A DNA stretch of 64,000 bases. Origin: Chromohalobacter nigrandesensis. GTDB lineage: Bacteria > Pseudomonadota > Gammaproteobacteria > Pseudomonadales > Halomonadaceae. Numbering within the stretch: position 1 is the stretch's first letter; every line of letters begins with the position of its first letter. The stretch lies in NCBI RefSeq assembly GCF_023061285.1, contig NZ_JAKGAM010000002.1, positions 330,576 through 394,575 of the forward strand. The letters are read 5' to 3'. The position numbers were made by a program, and so were the translations under genes. The notes beneath the pieces were generated by a model. That model was not told the DNA's origin and did no database searches. It saw only the letters and a program-made list of their open reading frames with translations. Shown one piece after another: positions 28,290-37,144 of this stretch.

Positions 28290-29909
28290 ACAATTACTGC
28301 TTATACCGCCAAAACCATTCATACGATGAACCCGTCGCAACCGGTTGGGCAATGTGTGGCGGTACGGGACGGGCGGATACTCGGTGTCGGGCCAATCGAA
28401 GAAATACAGCGCTTCGGCGAGGTGGTCGTCGACGACCGCTATGCCGATAAGGTGTTGGTGCCCGGCTTCGTCGAGGGCCATAGCCATGCGCTGGAAGGTT
28501 CGGTCTGGAGCCATCTATATCTGGGCTATTTCGATCGACGGGATCCGGAAGGCAAGCTCTGGGAAGGGCTCAAGACACCCGATGCGGTTCAGCAGCGTTT
28601 GGCCGCACACGTCGATCAAGGTGCCGCAGATAGCCCGCTCATTGCCTGGGGGTTGGATCCGGTCTATTTCGACTCCGTATCGATCAACCGGCAACTGCTG
28701 GATACGGTAAGCGACACACGGCCGATCGTGGTTATTCATGCCAGCCTGCATGTGATGTTCGTCAACAGTGCAACCATTGACCGGGCGGGCCTCGCCGATA
28801 TGGACCTCGAAGGCATCGTGCGCGACGATCAGGGCCGGCCCAACGGCATACTCGAAGAGTTCGCCGCCATGCATCCAGTGTTCGATGCACTGGACTTCGA
28901 CATCTTCGAGGGCGTTTCCGATACCCGCGCACTGAATCGCTATGCGCAAGCGGCGCGGCGTGAGGGCGTGACCACGATCACCGATCTGCTCAATCCTATG
29001 AGCGATGCCGCGATTGCAGCACTTCGCGAGGTCACTGCGGCCGAGGACTTCCCGGTCCGCCTGGTACCCGCACTCAATGCTCTCGCCTGGGATCCACAGA
29101 TGGGTAGCGAGCGGGTGCAGCAGGCAATCGACTACAACCACGAGCGGCTGCAGTTCGGGCTCGTCAAGCTAGTCACCGACGGCGCGATCCAGAATTTCAC
29201 AGCCCGCCTGCAGTGGCCAGGCTATCTTACCGGGCAGGACAACGGCGTCTGGAACGCACCGCCACAGACTTTTCACGACATGGTCCAGCATTACCACCAG
29301 GCCGGGCTTCACTTGCATGTGCACACCAATGGCGACGAAGCAGTCAGCGTTATCCTTGATGCCTTGGACGGGGCGCTGGCGATGTGGCCACGACCAGACC
29401 ATCGACATACACTTCAGCATGTACAACTGATCCGCCAGGACCAGCTACGCCGGGTCGCACGCCTTGGGGCCTGCCTGAACATCTTCGCCAACCATATCTA
29501 CTACTGGGGCGATATTCATCTAACCAAGACACTCGGTTTCGACCGCTGCCAGCGACTCGAACCGGCGGCGAGTGCCGACCGAATGGGCATTGTCTTCGGC
29601 ATTCACTGCGATGCGCCGGTCACGCCAATCTCGCCGCTGTTTACCGCCTGGTGTGCCACTACCCGCGAGACCGCCAGCGGGGTCACCTTGGGCGAGGCAG
29701 AGAAGATTAGCCGCGCCCGCGCACTGGAGGCGATCACGCTGGGTGCGGCCTACACGCTGCGCCTGGATGATCGCATCGGCAGCCTTGAGCCAGGCAAGCT
29801 TGCCGATATCACGGTACTCGACGAAGATCCGCTCGACAGCACCACGTCACTCAAGGACATTGGTGTGTTCGACACGCTGCTTTCCGGTCGGTCGACGGGC
29901 GGCGGCTGA
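28290..29909 (+). CDS. Metal-dependent amidohydrolase, YtcJ type (Amidohydro_3)
   Basis: The 539-residue cytoplasmic enzyme has metal ligands H65-S-H67 (GHSH), the Lys of VKLVTDGA, His in HVHTNGDEAV and in HTLQHVQ, and the late Asp in GIHCDAPVTP. This is the full set for a binuclear or mononuclear amidohydrolase of the YtcJ/exoenzyme-regulatory-protein AepA branch. The substrate is unknown; the family hydrolyses amide bonds in N-acyl or ring compounds. The start may be 28263 or 28290; neither has a strong ribosome site. A G3E GTPase follows 159 bases downstream and may supply its metal. Confidence 0.85.
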   Translation, partial: TITAYTAKTIHTMNPSQPVGQCVAVRDGRILGVGPIEEIQRFGEVVVDDRYADKVLVPGFVEGHSHALEGSVWSHLYLGYFDRRDPEGKLWEGLKTPDAVQQRLAAHVDQGAADSPLIAWGLDPVYFDSVSINRQLLDTVSDTRPIVVIHASLHVMFVNSATIDRAGLADMDLEGIVRDDQGRPNGILEEFAAMHPVFDALDFDIFEGVSDTRALNRYAQAARREGVTTITDLLNPMSDAAIAALREVTAAEDFPVRLVPALNALAWDPQMGSERVQQAIDYNHERLQFGLVKLVTDGAIQNFTARLQWPGYLTGQDNGVWNAPPQTFHDMVQHYHQAGLHLHVHTNGDEAVSVILDALDGALAMWPRPDHRHTLQHVQLIRQDQLRRVARLGACLNIFANHIYYWGDIHLTKTLGFDRCQRLEPAASADRMGIVFGIHCDAPVTPISPLFTAWCATTRETASGVTLGEAEKISRARALEAITLGAAYTLRLDDRIGSLEPGKLADITVLDEDPLDSTTSLKDIGVFDTLLSGRSTGGG

Positions 29910-30068
29910 GAGCATGCACGCAAATAGATACAGGCAAAACGCTACTCGGATTACGCCAGCCAAGGCGCTCGATACCGGGGCATGGCGACTCATTGATCAA
30001 TGCCCAAGGGGGTGGGTAATGTCCGATCCTTCACCTGATCGGCGTGCTTGAGGATGGAGTTGGAAACG

Positions 30069-30950
30069 ATGAGCACCTCGAGATTGCCCATTCCCGTCAC
30101 CCTGCTCTGTGGATTTCTCGGTAGTGGCAAGACCACCCGTATTAACACGCTCATTGCCAGCGGTGAACTCACGAATGCGCTGTTTCTGGTCAACGATTTC
30201 GGGCGTATCAACATCGATGCCGAGCTGATCGAATCGCAGGAAGACCACATCCTGCGGCTAACCAACGGCTGCGCCTGTTGCGGGATCGCCGGCAATCTTT
30301 CCGCACAGCTGCGTGACATACGCCGATGGCCGACGCCGCCATCGCATCTGATCTTCGAGGCTAGCGGTATCGCTCGGCCGCGCCCGCTCATGCAGTTACT
30401 CGACGCAGCACGCGGCTTCCGGCTCGAAAGCGCCGAAACACTGGTGGATGCCAGCGCCTTCACACGCCACTACAAAGACACGGCAATCAAAGACATCGTC
30501 GTCGCCCAGATCCGAGAGGTGGCCCATCTACGCATCAACCGTATTAACTGGCTGACCGACGCGCAGCGCGAGCAGGTATTGCAATCAATCGCCGCGCTAA
30601 ACCCGACGGCAGGCAGGACGCTCGAAAAGGCAGAGAAGCCGCCATCAGCTTCGACTGCCGATTCCGCGACGCGAGGCAGCGGGACGCTAGTCACCGAGAG
30701 CGTGGAGTTCGCCAGCGTCATTGATCTCGCCGCCCTCGAGGCTCTGCTGAGCGAGGCGGCTACCACGCTGGTTCGCGCCAAGGGATTGGTGCAGGCCAAC
30801 GACCATTCCGGTCGCTACCATGTTATTCAGCTTGCAGGTGGTCGGCTGACCTGGACCGTGACCCGTGCCCATCAATCGCGGGCGCTGGTGGTCATCGGCT
30901 ACCCGGGCAAGGACATGGACCACCTGATCGCTTCGCTACGCGCGCTGTAA
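30069..30950 (+). CDS. CobW/G3E-family GTPase, putative metallochaperone
   Basis: The 293-residue protein has Walker A GFLGSGKTT (15-23), a CxCC metal-binding motif (C68-A-C70-C71, in NGCACCG), the EASG switch motif at 97-100 and a C-terminal CobW_C-like domain (about 210-290). The NKxD guanine-recognition motif is altered to N157-R-I-N160, losing the Asp that reads the guanine base. A short Ser/Thr/Ala-rich linker lies around 180-205. G3E proteins deliver metals to specific enzymes. The neighbour is a metal-dependent amidohydrolase, so a dedicated chaperone is a fair inference. ATG 30054 is an alternative start. It converges on the symporter gene. Confidence 0.85.
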   Translation: MSTSRLPIPVTLLCGFLGSGKTTRINTLIASGELTNALFLVNDFGRINIDAELIESQEDHILRLTNGCACCGIAGNLSAQLRDIRRWPTPPSHLIFEASGIARPRPLMQLLDAARGFRLESAETLVDASAFTRHYKDTAIKDIVVAQIREVAHLRINRINWLTDAQREQVLQSIAALNPTAGRTLEKAEKPPSASTADSATRGSGTLVTESVEFASVIDLAALEALLSEAATTLVRAKGLVQANDHSGRYHVIQLAGGRLTWTVTRAHQSRALVVIGYPGKDMDHLIASLRAL

Positions 30951-30962
30951 CAATCACCGGAT

Positions 30963-32426
30963 TCAAGCGTCAGCATACTCGTTTGCGAGTGTAGCGGGTA
31001 CCGGCCGGGTCATCAGACTGACCGCGACGAATACCACGATATTGCAAAGCAGGCCGACGATGCCGGCATTGATGTCCAGCGGCGTCGATTCCGCCACGAT
31101 CTGGTAGTAGTAGTTGACGCCAATACCGACAACCATCCCCGCGATGGCTCCCTGTTTGGTGCCGCGCCGCCATATCAGAGCGCCATACACCGCCGGCACG
31201 AACTGCGCGATCGACCCATAGGCGCCGACCAGCAGCGCAATGATACCGGCCGCCCCGAAGATCGACAGCCAATAGGCCGCTGCGCCAATCACGACCACAC
31301 CGGCACGCATGATCCAGACCTGAGTGCGTTCGCTCATGTCCGGTTTGAAAGGCAGGATCACGTCGCGGCCTAGCGAGACAGAGCCGCCGTGGGTGATTGC
31401 ATCCGAAGACGACATTGCCGCAGCCAAAGCGCCGGCCCCGATCAAACCGTACAGCCAGCTGTTAGCGCCGAGATAGTTGGTCACGAGATGCGGCAGGATC
31501 TCGTCTGAGCTTTCCAACGCGTCCGGGGCGACCACGCCGATGGCGGCAAAGCCGACGAACAGCACTGGCACCAGAAAGATACCGAACAGGGGGAAAGCCA
31601 TTGTCGTGATCTTGATGCGTTTTTCGGTGGTCGTATAGGACTTGGTGAATAGATGCGGCCACATCAAAAAACCAAGGGCCGATACCAATATGACGGTCGA
31701 ATACGCCATAGCCGACATCGGCGAGCCGTCTTGGCCGATGGTCAGAAATCCTGGTTTTGCCTGATCGATAGCAGTGAACATCTCCGTTGGACTGCCCTGC
31801 AGCGTATAGACCAGGTAATAGCCGACTGTCCAAGCCACGATAAGCATTAGCGCGCCCTGCAACACATCGCTCCACGCTGCACCGCGTACGCCCGAGGTTG
31901 CCACATAGGCGACCACGATGCCGTAGGCCAGCAACGCGCCGAACCAATACGGAATTACTCCGTCGGTGAGAATATTGAAAATGAAGGCCATACCCTTGAT
32001 CTGGAGGGTCAGATACTGGATGAAAGCCAGTACCGAGATCACACCCACGATCACGGTCAACGCCTTGGACTGATACCGATCCCCCAGGAAATCACCCATG
32101 GTGAAAAAATTCTTGCGAGCGCCAATACGGCCCACCTTTGGTCCCAGCAAGTACCAGGGCAGGATCCCGAGTGCTATATAGGCCGGTACGAAATACGACG
32201 CTGCCCCCTGGGAAAAAGCCATGCCCGGACCGCCGAGGAAGGAAAACGCACTGAAAACCGTACCGCCCATCATGAACCAGATCACGATCAGGCCAAGACC
32301 GCGGTCTGCGACCGCGTATTCGGAAACCGACCAGAACGAGCGTTTACGCCCAGCCATGAGCCCAATCACGAAGGCAAGGACCAGATACACCAGCATCGAG
32401 CCCAGCGCGAATACCCAATTATTCAT
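30963..32426 (-). CDS. Sodium:solute symporter (SSF family)
   Basis: The 487-residue protein has about 13 membrane segments with the SSF core, including GGTVFSAFSFLGGPGMAFS near the N-terminus (shown as FSAFSFLGGPG) and the GAGALAAAMSSSDA sodium-site region. It resembles the PanF/proline branch but the substrate is not readable. The start at 32426 (MNNWVFAL) overlaps the end of the DUF3311 gene by eight bases. An in-frame start at 32444 is also possible. The gene order M20 amidohydrolase - DUF3311 - SSF is on one strand and likely one operon, so the substrate is probably an N-acyl or amide compound or its product. Confidence 0.88.
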   Translation of the reverse strand: MNNWVFALGSMLVYLVLAFVIGLMAGRKRSFWSVSEYAVADRGLGLIVIWFMMGGTVFSAFSFLGGPGMAFSQGAASYFVPAYIALGILPWYLLGPKVGRIGARKNFFTMGDFLGDRYQSKALTVIVGVISVLAFIQYLTLQIKGMAFIFNILTDGVIPYWFGALLAYGIVVAYVATSGVRGAAWSDVLQGALMLIVAWTVGYYLVYTLQGSPTEMFTAIDQAKPGFLTIGQDGSPMSAMAYSTVILVSALGFLMWPHLFTKSYTTTEKRIKITTMAFPLFGIFLVPVLFVGFAAIGVVAPDALESSDEILPHLVTNYLGANSWLYGLIGAGALAAAMSSSDAITHGGSVSLGRDVILPFKPDMSERTQVWIMRAGVVVIGAAAYWLSIFGAAGIIALLVGAYGSIAQFVPAVYGALIWRRGTKQGAIAGMVVGIGVNYYYQIVAESTPLDINAGIVGLLCNIVVFVAVSLMTRPVPATLANEYADA

Positions 32427-32646
32427 GCTCGCCCCCGTTGCCATACTCGTAGCGGTAGAAAAAGCACAACGCGACGAAGGCGATTAGTTCTAGAAGAATG
32501 ACCCAGAAAAGACCGAAAGGTAGCCCCAGTACCAGCGGGAACACGTGGTTGGCGAGCCCGTAAAGCGGGAAGATCATGAGCAGGAACATTACCACCACGA
32601 AAACGATGTACGGTCGGGTGACTTTACTTCGGCGGCTGGTTGCCAT
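32419..32646 (-). CDS. DUF3311 small membrane subunit of the symporter
   Basis: The 75-residue protein has two membrane helices (about 12-32 and 42-62), matching DUF3311. Such small proteins commonly sit just before SSF symporters and are thought to act as accessory subunits, similar in placement to YhdT before PanF. A perfect AAGGAGG site precedes the ATG at 32646. It overlaps the symporter start by eight bases, so the two are translationally coupled. Confidence 0.85.
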   Translation of the reverse strand: MATSRRSKVTRPYIVFVVVMFLLMIFPLYGLANHVFPLVLGLPFGLFWVILLELIAFVALCFFYRYEYGNGGEHE

Positions 32647-32717
32647 AAGAGCGCCCTCCTTTCGATTGTTTTAGGGTATTCCTTGGTATGACGGCTCACG
32701 CTATTCATGAACTCACG

Positions 32718-33899
32718 TCATTGAAGTTGTTTTTCAAGCGATTTGCGAGCTAGTTCAGTGAGCAGCCGGATTCCATCCGGCATGATCCGATCATTGAAAT
32801 CATACTCAGGATGATGCAGACCGCGGCTATGCTCGGCGTCGCCGGACCCGACATGGATATAAGCACCGGGGCGCTCGGCCAGCATGTACGAGAAATCCTC
32901 TCCGCCCATGCAGGGCTTGTGGTTCACCGCCAGTGCCTCCTCGCCGAAACAGTCGGCGATGACCTGTCGGGCCGATTCGGTCGCTCCCGGATCATTGTCG
33001 GTGACCCCGAACTTGTCCTCGATGACTAGCTCGATCTCTGCGCCATAGTACTGCTCCAGGCTCTGACAGAGTCGACGCAGCCCTGATCGAACGACCTCGC
33101 GGGTAGCTTCGTCGAGGGCGCGAATAGTGCCGGATAGCGTGGCGGTGTCGGGGATAACGGCAAAGCCGGCCAAGTCGCCGCTTTGCAGGGCACAGATGCT
33201 CAACACCGCCGGGTTCAGCGGATCGACCTCACGGGCAATGATGGTGTGGGCCTTGTGCACGAGTTCGGCAGCGATGCGAATCGGATCGATACAGCCATGC
33301 GGGTTGAGCCCACCATGTCCGCCGCGGCCATGGATGGTGATATCGACTCGGTCGCCGCCGGCCATAATCGGCCCCGCGATGAGTCCATACTGGCCGATCG
33401 GCAGCGATGGCCAATTATGCAGTGCGTAGATTTCACGCATATCGAAGCGCTCGAAGATACCATCTTCGATCATCGCCTTGGCGCCGCCGACCCCTTCCTC
33501 GGCTGGCTGGAACACGAAATAGACCGTGCCTGCAAAATCGTTGTTTTTCTTCAAGTAATCGACCGCGCCCAACAGTATGCTGGTATGGCCATCGTGGCCG
33601 CAGGCGTGCATGCGCCCGGTACGCGTCGAGATATGCTCGACCCCGCTTTTTTCCTCGATGGGCAGCGCGTCCATGTCGGCTCGGAGCCCGACACTGGCAT
33701 CGCTGTCGCCGACCGTACCTATGATCCAGGCCACGATGCCAGTCTTACCAATCCCACTGACGTACTCGACGCCGAGCGAATCAAGATAGGCCCCCACCTT
33801 GCGCGACGTATCGCGTTCCTCGAAGCCCAGCTCGGGCTCTTGGTGTAGGTTGTGCCGGAATTGGACCAGCTTGTTCAGTGTTTCGGTCTTCATAGGCAT
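32718..33899 (-). CDS. M20-family amidohydrolase (hippurate/N-acyl-amino-acid hydrolase type)
   Basis: The 393-residue zinc enzyme has the M20D motifs GLRADMDALPI, MHACGHDGHT, QPAEEGVGGA and the late GGEDFSYM, with the lid domain inserted between about 190 and 300. Family members hydrolyse N-acyl amino acids such as hippurate or indole-acetyl amino acids. No signal peptide is present. It lies 71 bases upstream of DUF3311-SSF on the same strand and probably cleaves the imported substrate. Starts 33899 and 33893 are both possible. It differs from the second M20 gene at 35807-37129. Confidence 0.9.
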   Translation of the reverse strand: MPMKTETLNKLVQFRHNLHQEPELGFEERDTSRKVGAYLDSLGVEYVSGIGKTGIVAWIIGTVGDSDASVGLRADMDALPIEEKSGVEHISTRTGRMHACGHDGHTSILLGAVDYLKKNNDFAGTVYFVFQPAEEGVGGAKAMIEDGIFERFDMREIYALHNWPSLPIGQYGLIAGPIMAGGDRVDITIHGRGGHGGLNPHGCIDPIRIAAELVHKAHTIIAREVDPLNPAVLSICALQSGDLAGFAVIPDTATLSGTIRALDEATREVVRSGLRRLCQSLEQYYGAEIELVIEDKFGVTDNDPGATESARQVIADCFGEEALAVNHKPCMGGEDFSYMLAERPGAYIHVGSGDAEHSRGLHHPEYDFNDRIMPDGIRLLTELARKSLEKQLQ

Positions 33900-33982
33900 C
33901 CCGTTCGCGCTGCTCTCTGTTCAGTTGAAATAGGTACCACAGCTTTTTCGATTGGTTAAAACTGTATTGCAGAGCTTTGATG

Positions 33983-34117
33983 TCAAGTCAACCCAGTGTA
34001 TCCGTAAGGAACACGAGCGTTCAGATCTGTAGCAAACGTTCTTTCCGGTTCTGATGACTCTGCCAAGACCAGAGCACCAGCCCCTGTTTTAATGAAATCT
34101 CGCCGCTTATAGCTCAT
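33983..34117 (-). pseudogene. Cut-off Tat signal peptide ORF (44 codons)
   Basis: A 44-codon frame starts at ATG 34117 after a strong GGAGGAG site and begins MSYKRRDFIKTGAGALVLAE, a textbook twin-arginine signal (RRDFIK) and hydrophobic stretch. After about residue 20 the sequence loses any exported-protein character and stops at 33983. It looks like the 5' end of a deleted gene for a Tat-exported oxidoreductase or binding protein. Translation was done by hand from the minus strand. Confidence 0.7.
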
Positions 34118-34336
34118 GACGTTTTCTCCTCCGCTTCGTCGGTACTGCTACATTCCATATATTCCGTTATAAGCCACTAAAGCAAACAGCATGCCACCAC
34201 AAGAAATTAAAACTTAAATTACTGTTTTTAAACAAAAATCAAAAGCCTTCTTTCCTCTTTTAGCACACATCGATACATCGGAGCGCACCACGCAGGCGCC
34301 CGGCAGAATCACCTCACATAGACAAATGGTTCCAGA
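34118..34336. other. AT-rich intergenic stretch without recognised gene
   Basis: Sequence is far more AT-rich than the surroundings (for example 34196-34262). I see no protein-coding or tRNA feature here. It probably holds the promoter of the broken Tat gene and joins two gene remnants. Confidence 0.5.
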
Positions 34337-34355
34337 ATGGAATTAACGCTTACGG

Positions 34356-34991
34356 ATGTCAGAGGAGTGCAAGAATATTCATGGCGATCTATCCAGGGAG
34401 GGCGAGAAAGCGACTTCGTTTGTAAACCAAGCGATGTTGGCCAAGCGTATCGGTGGACGTGCCCGCGTCCATGTGGCCGACGTCGAGCGCGAATTCGGAG
34501 GGCTCGATCTGCTCTTCAACAATGCCGGCGTCGGTTATAACAACCGCTTCGAGGAGAGCAACCATGAGGAGTGGCGGGCTACTATCGATGCCAGTCTCTA
34601 TGGGGTGCTCAACTGCACTCAGCGGGCCATTCCGATGATGCGTGGCCGCGAGGGGGCGATGATCAGTAGCGTCTCGAGCGTCGACGGACGCTATGGTATC
34701 GCTGGCTGGTCGGTCTACAACGCCACCAAGTTCGCCGTGGTAGGCTTTCACGACGCGCTGCGCAAGGAACTCGGCGAGGATGGCATCCGTGTATCGCTGA
34801 TCGAACCCGGTGCCACCTATACCAATTGGGGCTACAACGTGCCCGATGAGCAGATGCAACAGCGCCGCGATAGCGTCCAAGCGTTACACGCCGAGGATAT
34901 CGCCAGTGCACTAGTCTACGGCTTCGCGCAGCCCGGCCACGTCAACCTGCAGGAACTACTGGTGATGCCGACCCGCCAGGTTTCACCCTGA
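34356..34991 (+). pseudogene. Headless short-chain dehydrogenase remnant
   Basis: The 211-codon frame keeps the SDR middle and C-terminal parts: FNNAG (NNAG motif), the catalytic Ser region SSVSS and YNATK (Tyr/Lys pair), and a plausible substrate domain to the stop. It lacks the N-terminal Rossmann TGxxxGxG loop needed for NAD(P) binding. The first about 35 residues do not fit the rest, and the other frame from 34337 begins MELTLTD, similar to SDR N-termini. The segment NIHGDLSREG could be a second SDR fragment. A mosaic of deletion products is the likely origin, so activity is unlikely. Confidence 0.75.
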
Positions 34992-35046
34992 ACGTGACTT
35001 TGCGTAGTTAAGATATAGTCGCAAAGCTGTAGGAAAAGCGAACGAC

Positions 35047-35072
35047 AAGAAGCCGGCCTTGGCCGGCTTCTT
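35047..35072. terminator. Bidirectional terminator after the SDR remnant
   Basis: A perfect 12-base stem AAGAAGCCGGCC / GGCCGGCTTCTT with a TT loop. A second inverted repeat, CTTTGCG/CGCAAAG (34998-35026), lies just before it. Confidence 0.8.
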
Positions 35073-35113
35073 GCTGTTGAGGGCTGGATTTATCACCGCT
35101 CTGCGTCTGCGCG

Positions 35114-35571
35114 AATCAGAATTCCAGGCAGATCTTGCCGAAGTGGTGCCCTGCTTCCTGGTGGCGAAACGCGTCGGCGATCTCGTCGAGAGCGAAACGC
35201 CGGTCGATGATTGGATGGAGATCGCTGGCGTCGATGGCCCGGATCATCTCGATCTGATCGCGCCGGCTACCCACGATCAAGCCCTGCAGACGCGCCTGCT
35301 TGGCCATCAGCTTGGCGGTGGGGATCTCGCCGCCGCGTCCGTTGAGCATTCTCGTCCGAGGACGAGGTTGCGATCACCGTGGCGCCCATCAGCTTGGCGA
35401 ACTGCAAGGCGAAGATCGAGACGCCACCGGTGCCCAGCACCAAAACCGTGTCGCCGGCCTTGAGATTGCCGTCCACCACCAGTGCGCGCCAGGCGGTCAA
35501 GCCGGCCGGGGTCAAGGTAGCGGCTTCGGCGTGGTCGTAATCGCGCGGCGCATGGGTAAACCACGTCGTCG
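35114..35571. repeat. Direct repeat, left copy (deleted) of the adh segment 54734-55382
   Basis: The offset to the right copy is exactly 19,620 bases up to 35348 and 19,811 after it, which gives the 191-base deletion. Only scattered single-base differences are seen. Both copies have the same orientation. Confidence 0.9.
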
Positions 35572-35611
35572 ACCAGAAACCGCCTCCAATCACTGCGTAA
35601 TTAGCGTCCAC
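35116..35611 (-). pseudogene. Broken alcohol dehydrogenase copy fused to a flavoprotein-like start
   Basis: Bases 35114-35571 are nearly identical to 54734-55382 inside the intact dehydrogenase gene, but a 191-base internal segment (equivalent to 54969-55159) is missing. The deletion shifts the frame and removes most of the cofactor-domain second half. The 5' part of the gene (first about 120 codons) is absent as well. At 35572-35611 the frame continues upstream into unrelated codons reading [14 protein letters not shown], which resembles an FAD/NAD oxidoreductase N-terminus with GxGxxG-like glycines. The result is a fusion remnant with no complete domain. A GTG at 35611 could start it, but function is not expected. 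Confidence 0.87.
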
Positions 35612-35806
35612 CGGTTGCTCAGTTGGCCATGCCTAGCCGGTGAGAAAACGGGAAAAACCAGTCTATCAAGTCCATCGGCTTAAGCATTTCTGAGTAAGTT
35701 AGCCTGGTGCCTGTCATAATGTCTGGGCCGGACCGCTGGTCTCGCTGGTGATGATCGGGAAAATGACAGTGCTGACTTCACGTATTCAGGTAGCCGATAG
35801 TGAGAT
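35612..35806. other. Junction sequence without recognised gene
   Basis: This 195-base stretch separates the fusion remnant from the M20 gene. No open frame with family resemblance, tRNA or clear terminal inverted repeat was found. Confidence 0.4.
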
Positions 35807-37129
35807 TTATGAAACAGTAGTAATAGATGAGGCGAATGGATCAAGCGCTATCTGCATCAACGCGCCAACTGCCAACGGTATCACTGTCTCATCAAAGTCA
35901 AAGCAGGCGTGGTGGTGACCTGCCGCAAGATCTGCACCGAAAATCATGTAGGTTGCCTGACCACCACGCTCCATCACCCTGGCCATTAGCGAGGTGGCAT
36001 CTTCAGAGCCCGCGGGCGTCACGTCGCGCCTCACTAACTGAGTGATGCCAGGGTAAGCGGCGAGACAAGCGGCAATTTTCTCTACCAAAGCAGGGCTGGC
36101 GGCGCAGGCACTGGCAGCGCCGACGCGTTCGGTAGAGATGCTTACTCCCTGCATAGCGGCAGCCCCTTTGAGCACCTCAAACGCACGCTTTTCCATATAG
36201 CTGTTTATGTCCGCAGTGGCGCCACGGGTCTCCAGCGTTAATAGCGCGCTATCGGCAATGATATTGCGCCCACTCCCGGCATGTAGTTGACCAACATTAA
36301 TCCGCGCGGCGCCTTGGCTGTGAGGGGCGATGGCATGCAAACCAAGCGTCGCCTGGGCGGCAGCCAGTAACGCATTGTGGCCAACCTCCGGCTGCCCGCC
36401 GGCATGGGCCGCCTTGCCCGAAAAGTGAACATCCAGCTTGGTGGTGGCAAGAAAGCCATCCGCCGCGCATATCACCTGACCGCTGGGGTGGCCGAGGCCC
36501 AGATGCGTGGCGACCAAGCTGTCAACGTCATCGACGACACCCGCCTCGACCATCGACTGACTCCCCCGCACACCCTCTTCGGCGGGTTGGAAAATCAATT
36601 TTATTTTGCCAACCAGCTGACTGGAAAATTGGCTCAACAGTTCGGCCATTCCCAACCCTATGGTGGCATGGCCATCGTGGCCGCAGGCGTGCATTGAGCC
36701 TTGGTTGATCGAGTGAAAACCCGCTTGATAAGGACGGTGATCAGCCTCGCTGGACTCTACGATTGGCAGGGCATCAAGGTCGAAACGGAACGCCTGGGTC
36801 GGCCCTGGGCGCTGCGTATCCAGCGTACCTACAACGCCGGTAAAGCCCCCTTCCAAGGCAGGCAACCAGCGCTCAACAGCGCCCTGAGTGCGCGCACGCG
36901 CCAAGGCTTCGTCCAGGGTTTGTCTATCCGGCACGCCCATGCGCGCACACTCACTCACCACTGCTTGCCCCAGCTGAACGCTGAACCCCAGTTGGCTAAG
37001 CCGTTCAGCTACAAGGCTGGCGGTGCGAAACTCCATCCACCCCTGCTCGGGGTAGCGGTGAAAGTCACGTCGCTGGGCAGAAAGCTGGGGAGCGATGGCG
37101 TTAGCGGCATCCACGATATTCGCGTTCAT
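35807..37129 (-). CDS. M20 amidohydrolase, AbgA-like (p-aminobenzoyl-glutamate hydrolase subunit A type)
   Basis: The 440-residue protein has the M20D zinc motifs: FRFDLDALPI, MHACGHDGHA, QPAEEGVRGS and a late GSEDATSLM. The length and the insertion around residues 60-110 resemble AbgA, which with AbgB splits p-aminobenzoyl-glutamate. No AbgB or AbgT partner is present, so the true substrate is probably another N-acyl compound. A GGAGG site precedes ATG 37129. It lies 15 bases after the GNAT gene and forms a two-gene operon with it, divergent from the aldehyde dehydrogenase operon. Confidence 0.85.
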   Translation of the reverse strand: MNANIVDAANAIAPQLSAQRRDFHRYPEQGWMEFRTASLVAERLSQLGFSVQLGQAVVSECARMGVPDRQTLDEALARARTQGAVERWLPALEGGFTGVVGTLDTQRPGPTQAFRFDLDALPIVESSEADHRPYQAGFHSINQGSMHACGHDGHATIGLGMAELLSQFSSQLVGKIKLIFQPAEEGVRGSQSMVEAGVVDDVDSLVATHLGLGHPSGQVICAADGFLATTKLDVHFSGKAAHAGGQPEVGHNALLAAAQATLGLHAIAPHSQGAARINVGQLHAGSGRNIIADSALLTLETRGATADINSYMEKRAFEVLKGAAAMQGVSISTERVGAASACAASPALVEKIAACLAAYPGITQLVRRDVTPAGSEDATSLMARVMERGGQATYMIFGADLAAGHHHACFDFDETVIPLAVGALMQIALDPFASSITTVS

Positions 37130-37144
37130 AAGCAGCCTCCACCG

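Noticed and set aside
35116..35611. The left adh copy as a working gene
   Set aside because: A 191-base deletion shifts the frame and the N-terminal domain is missing.
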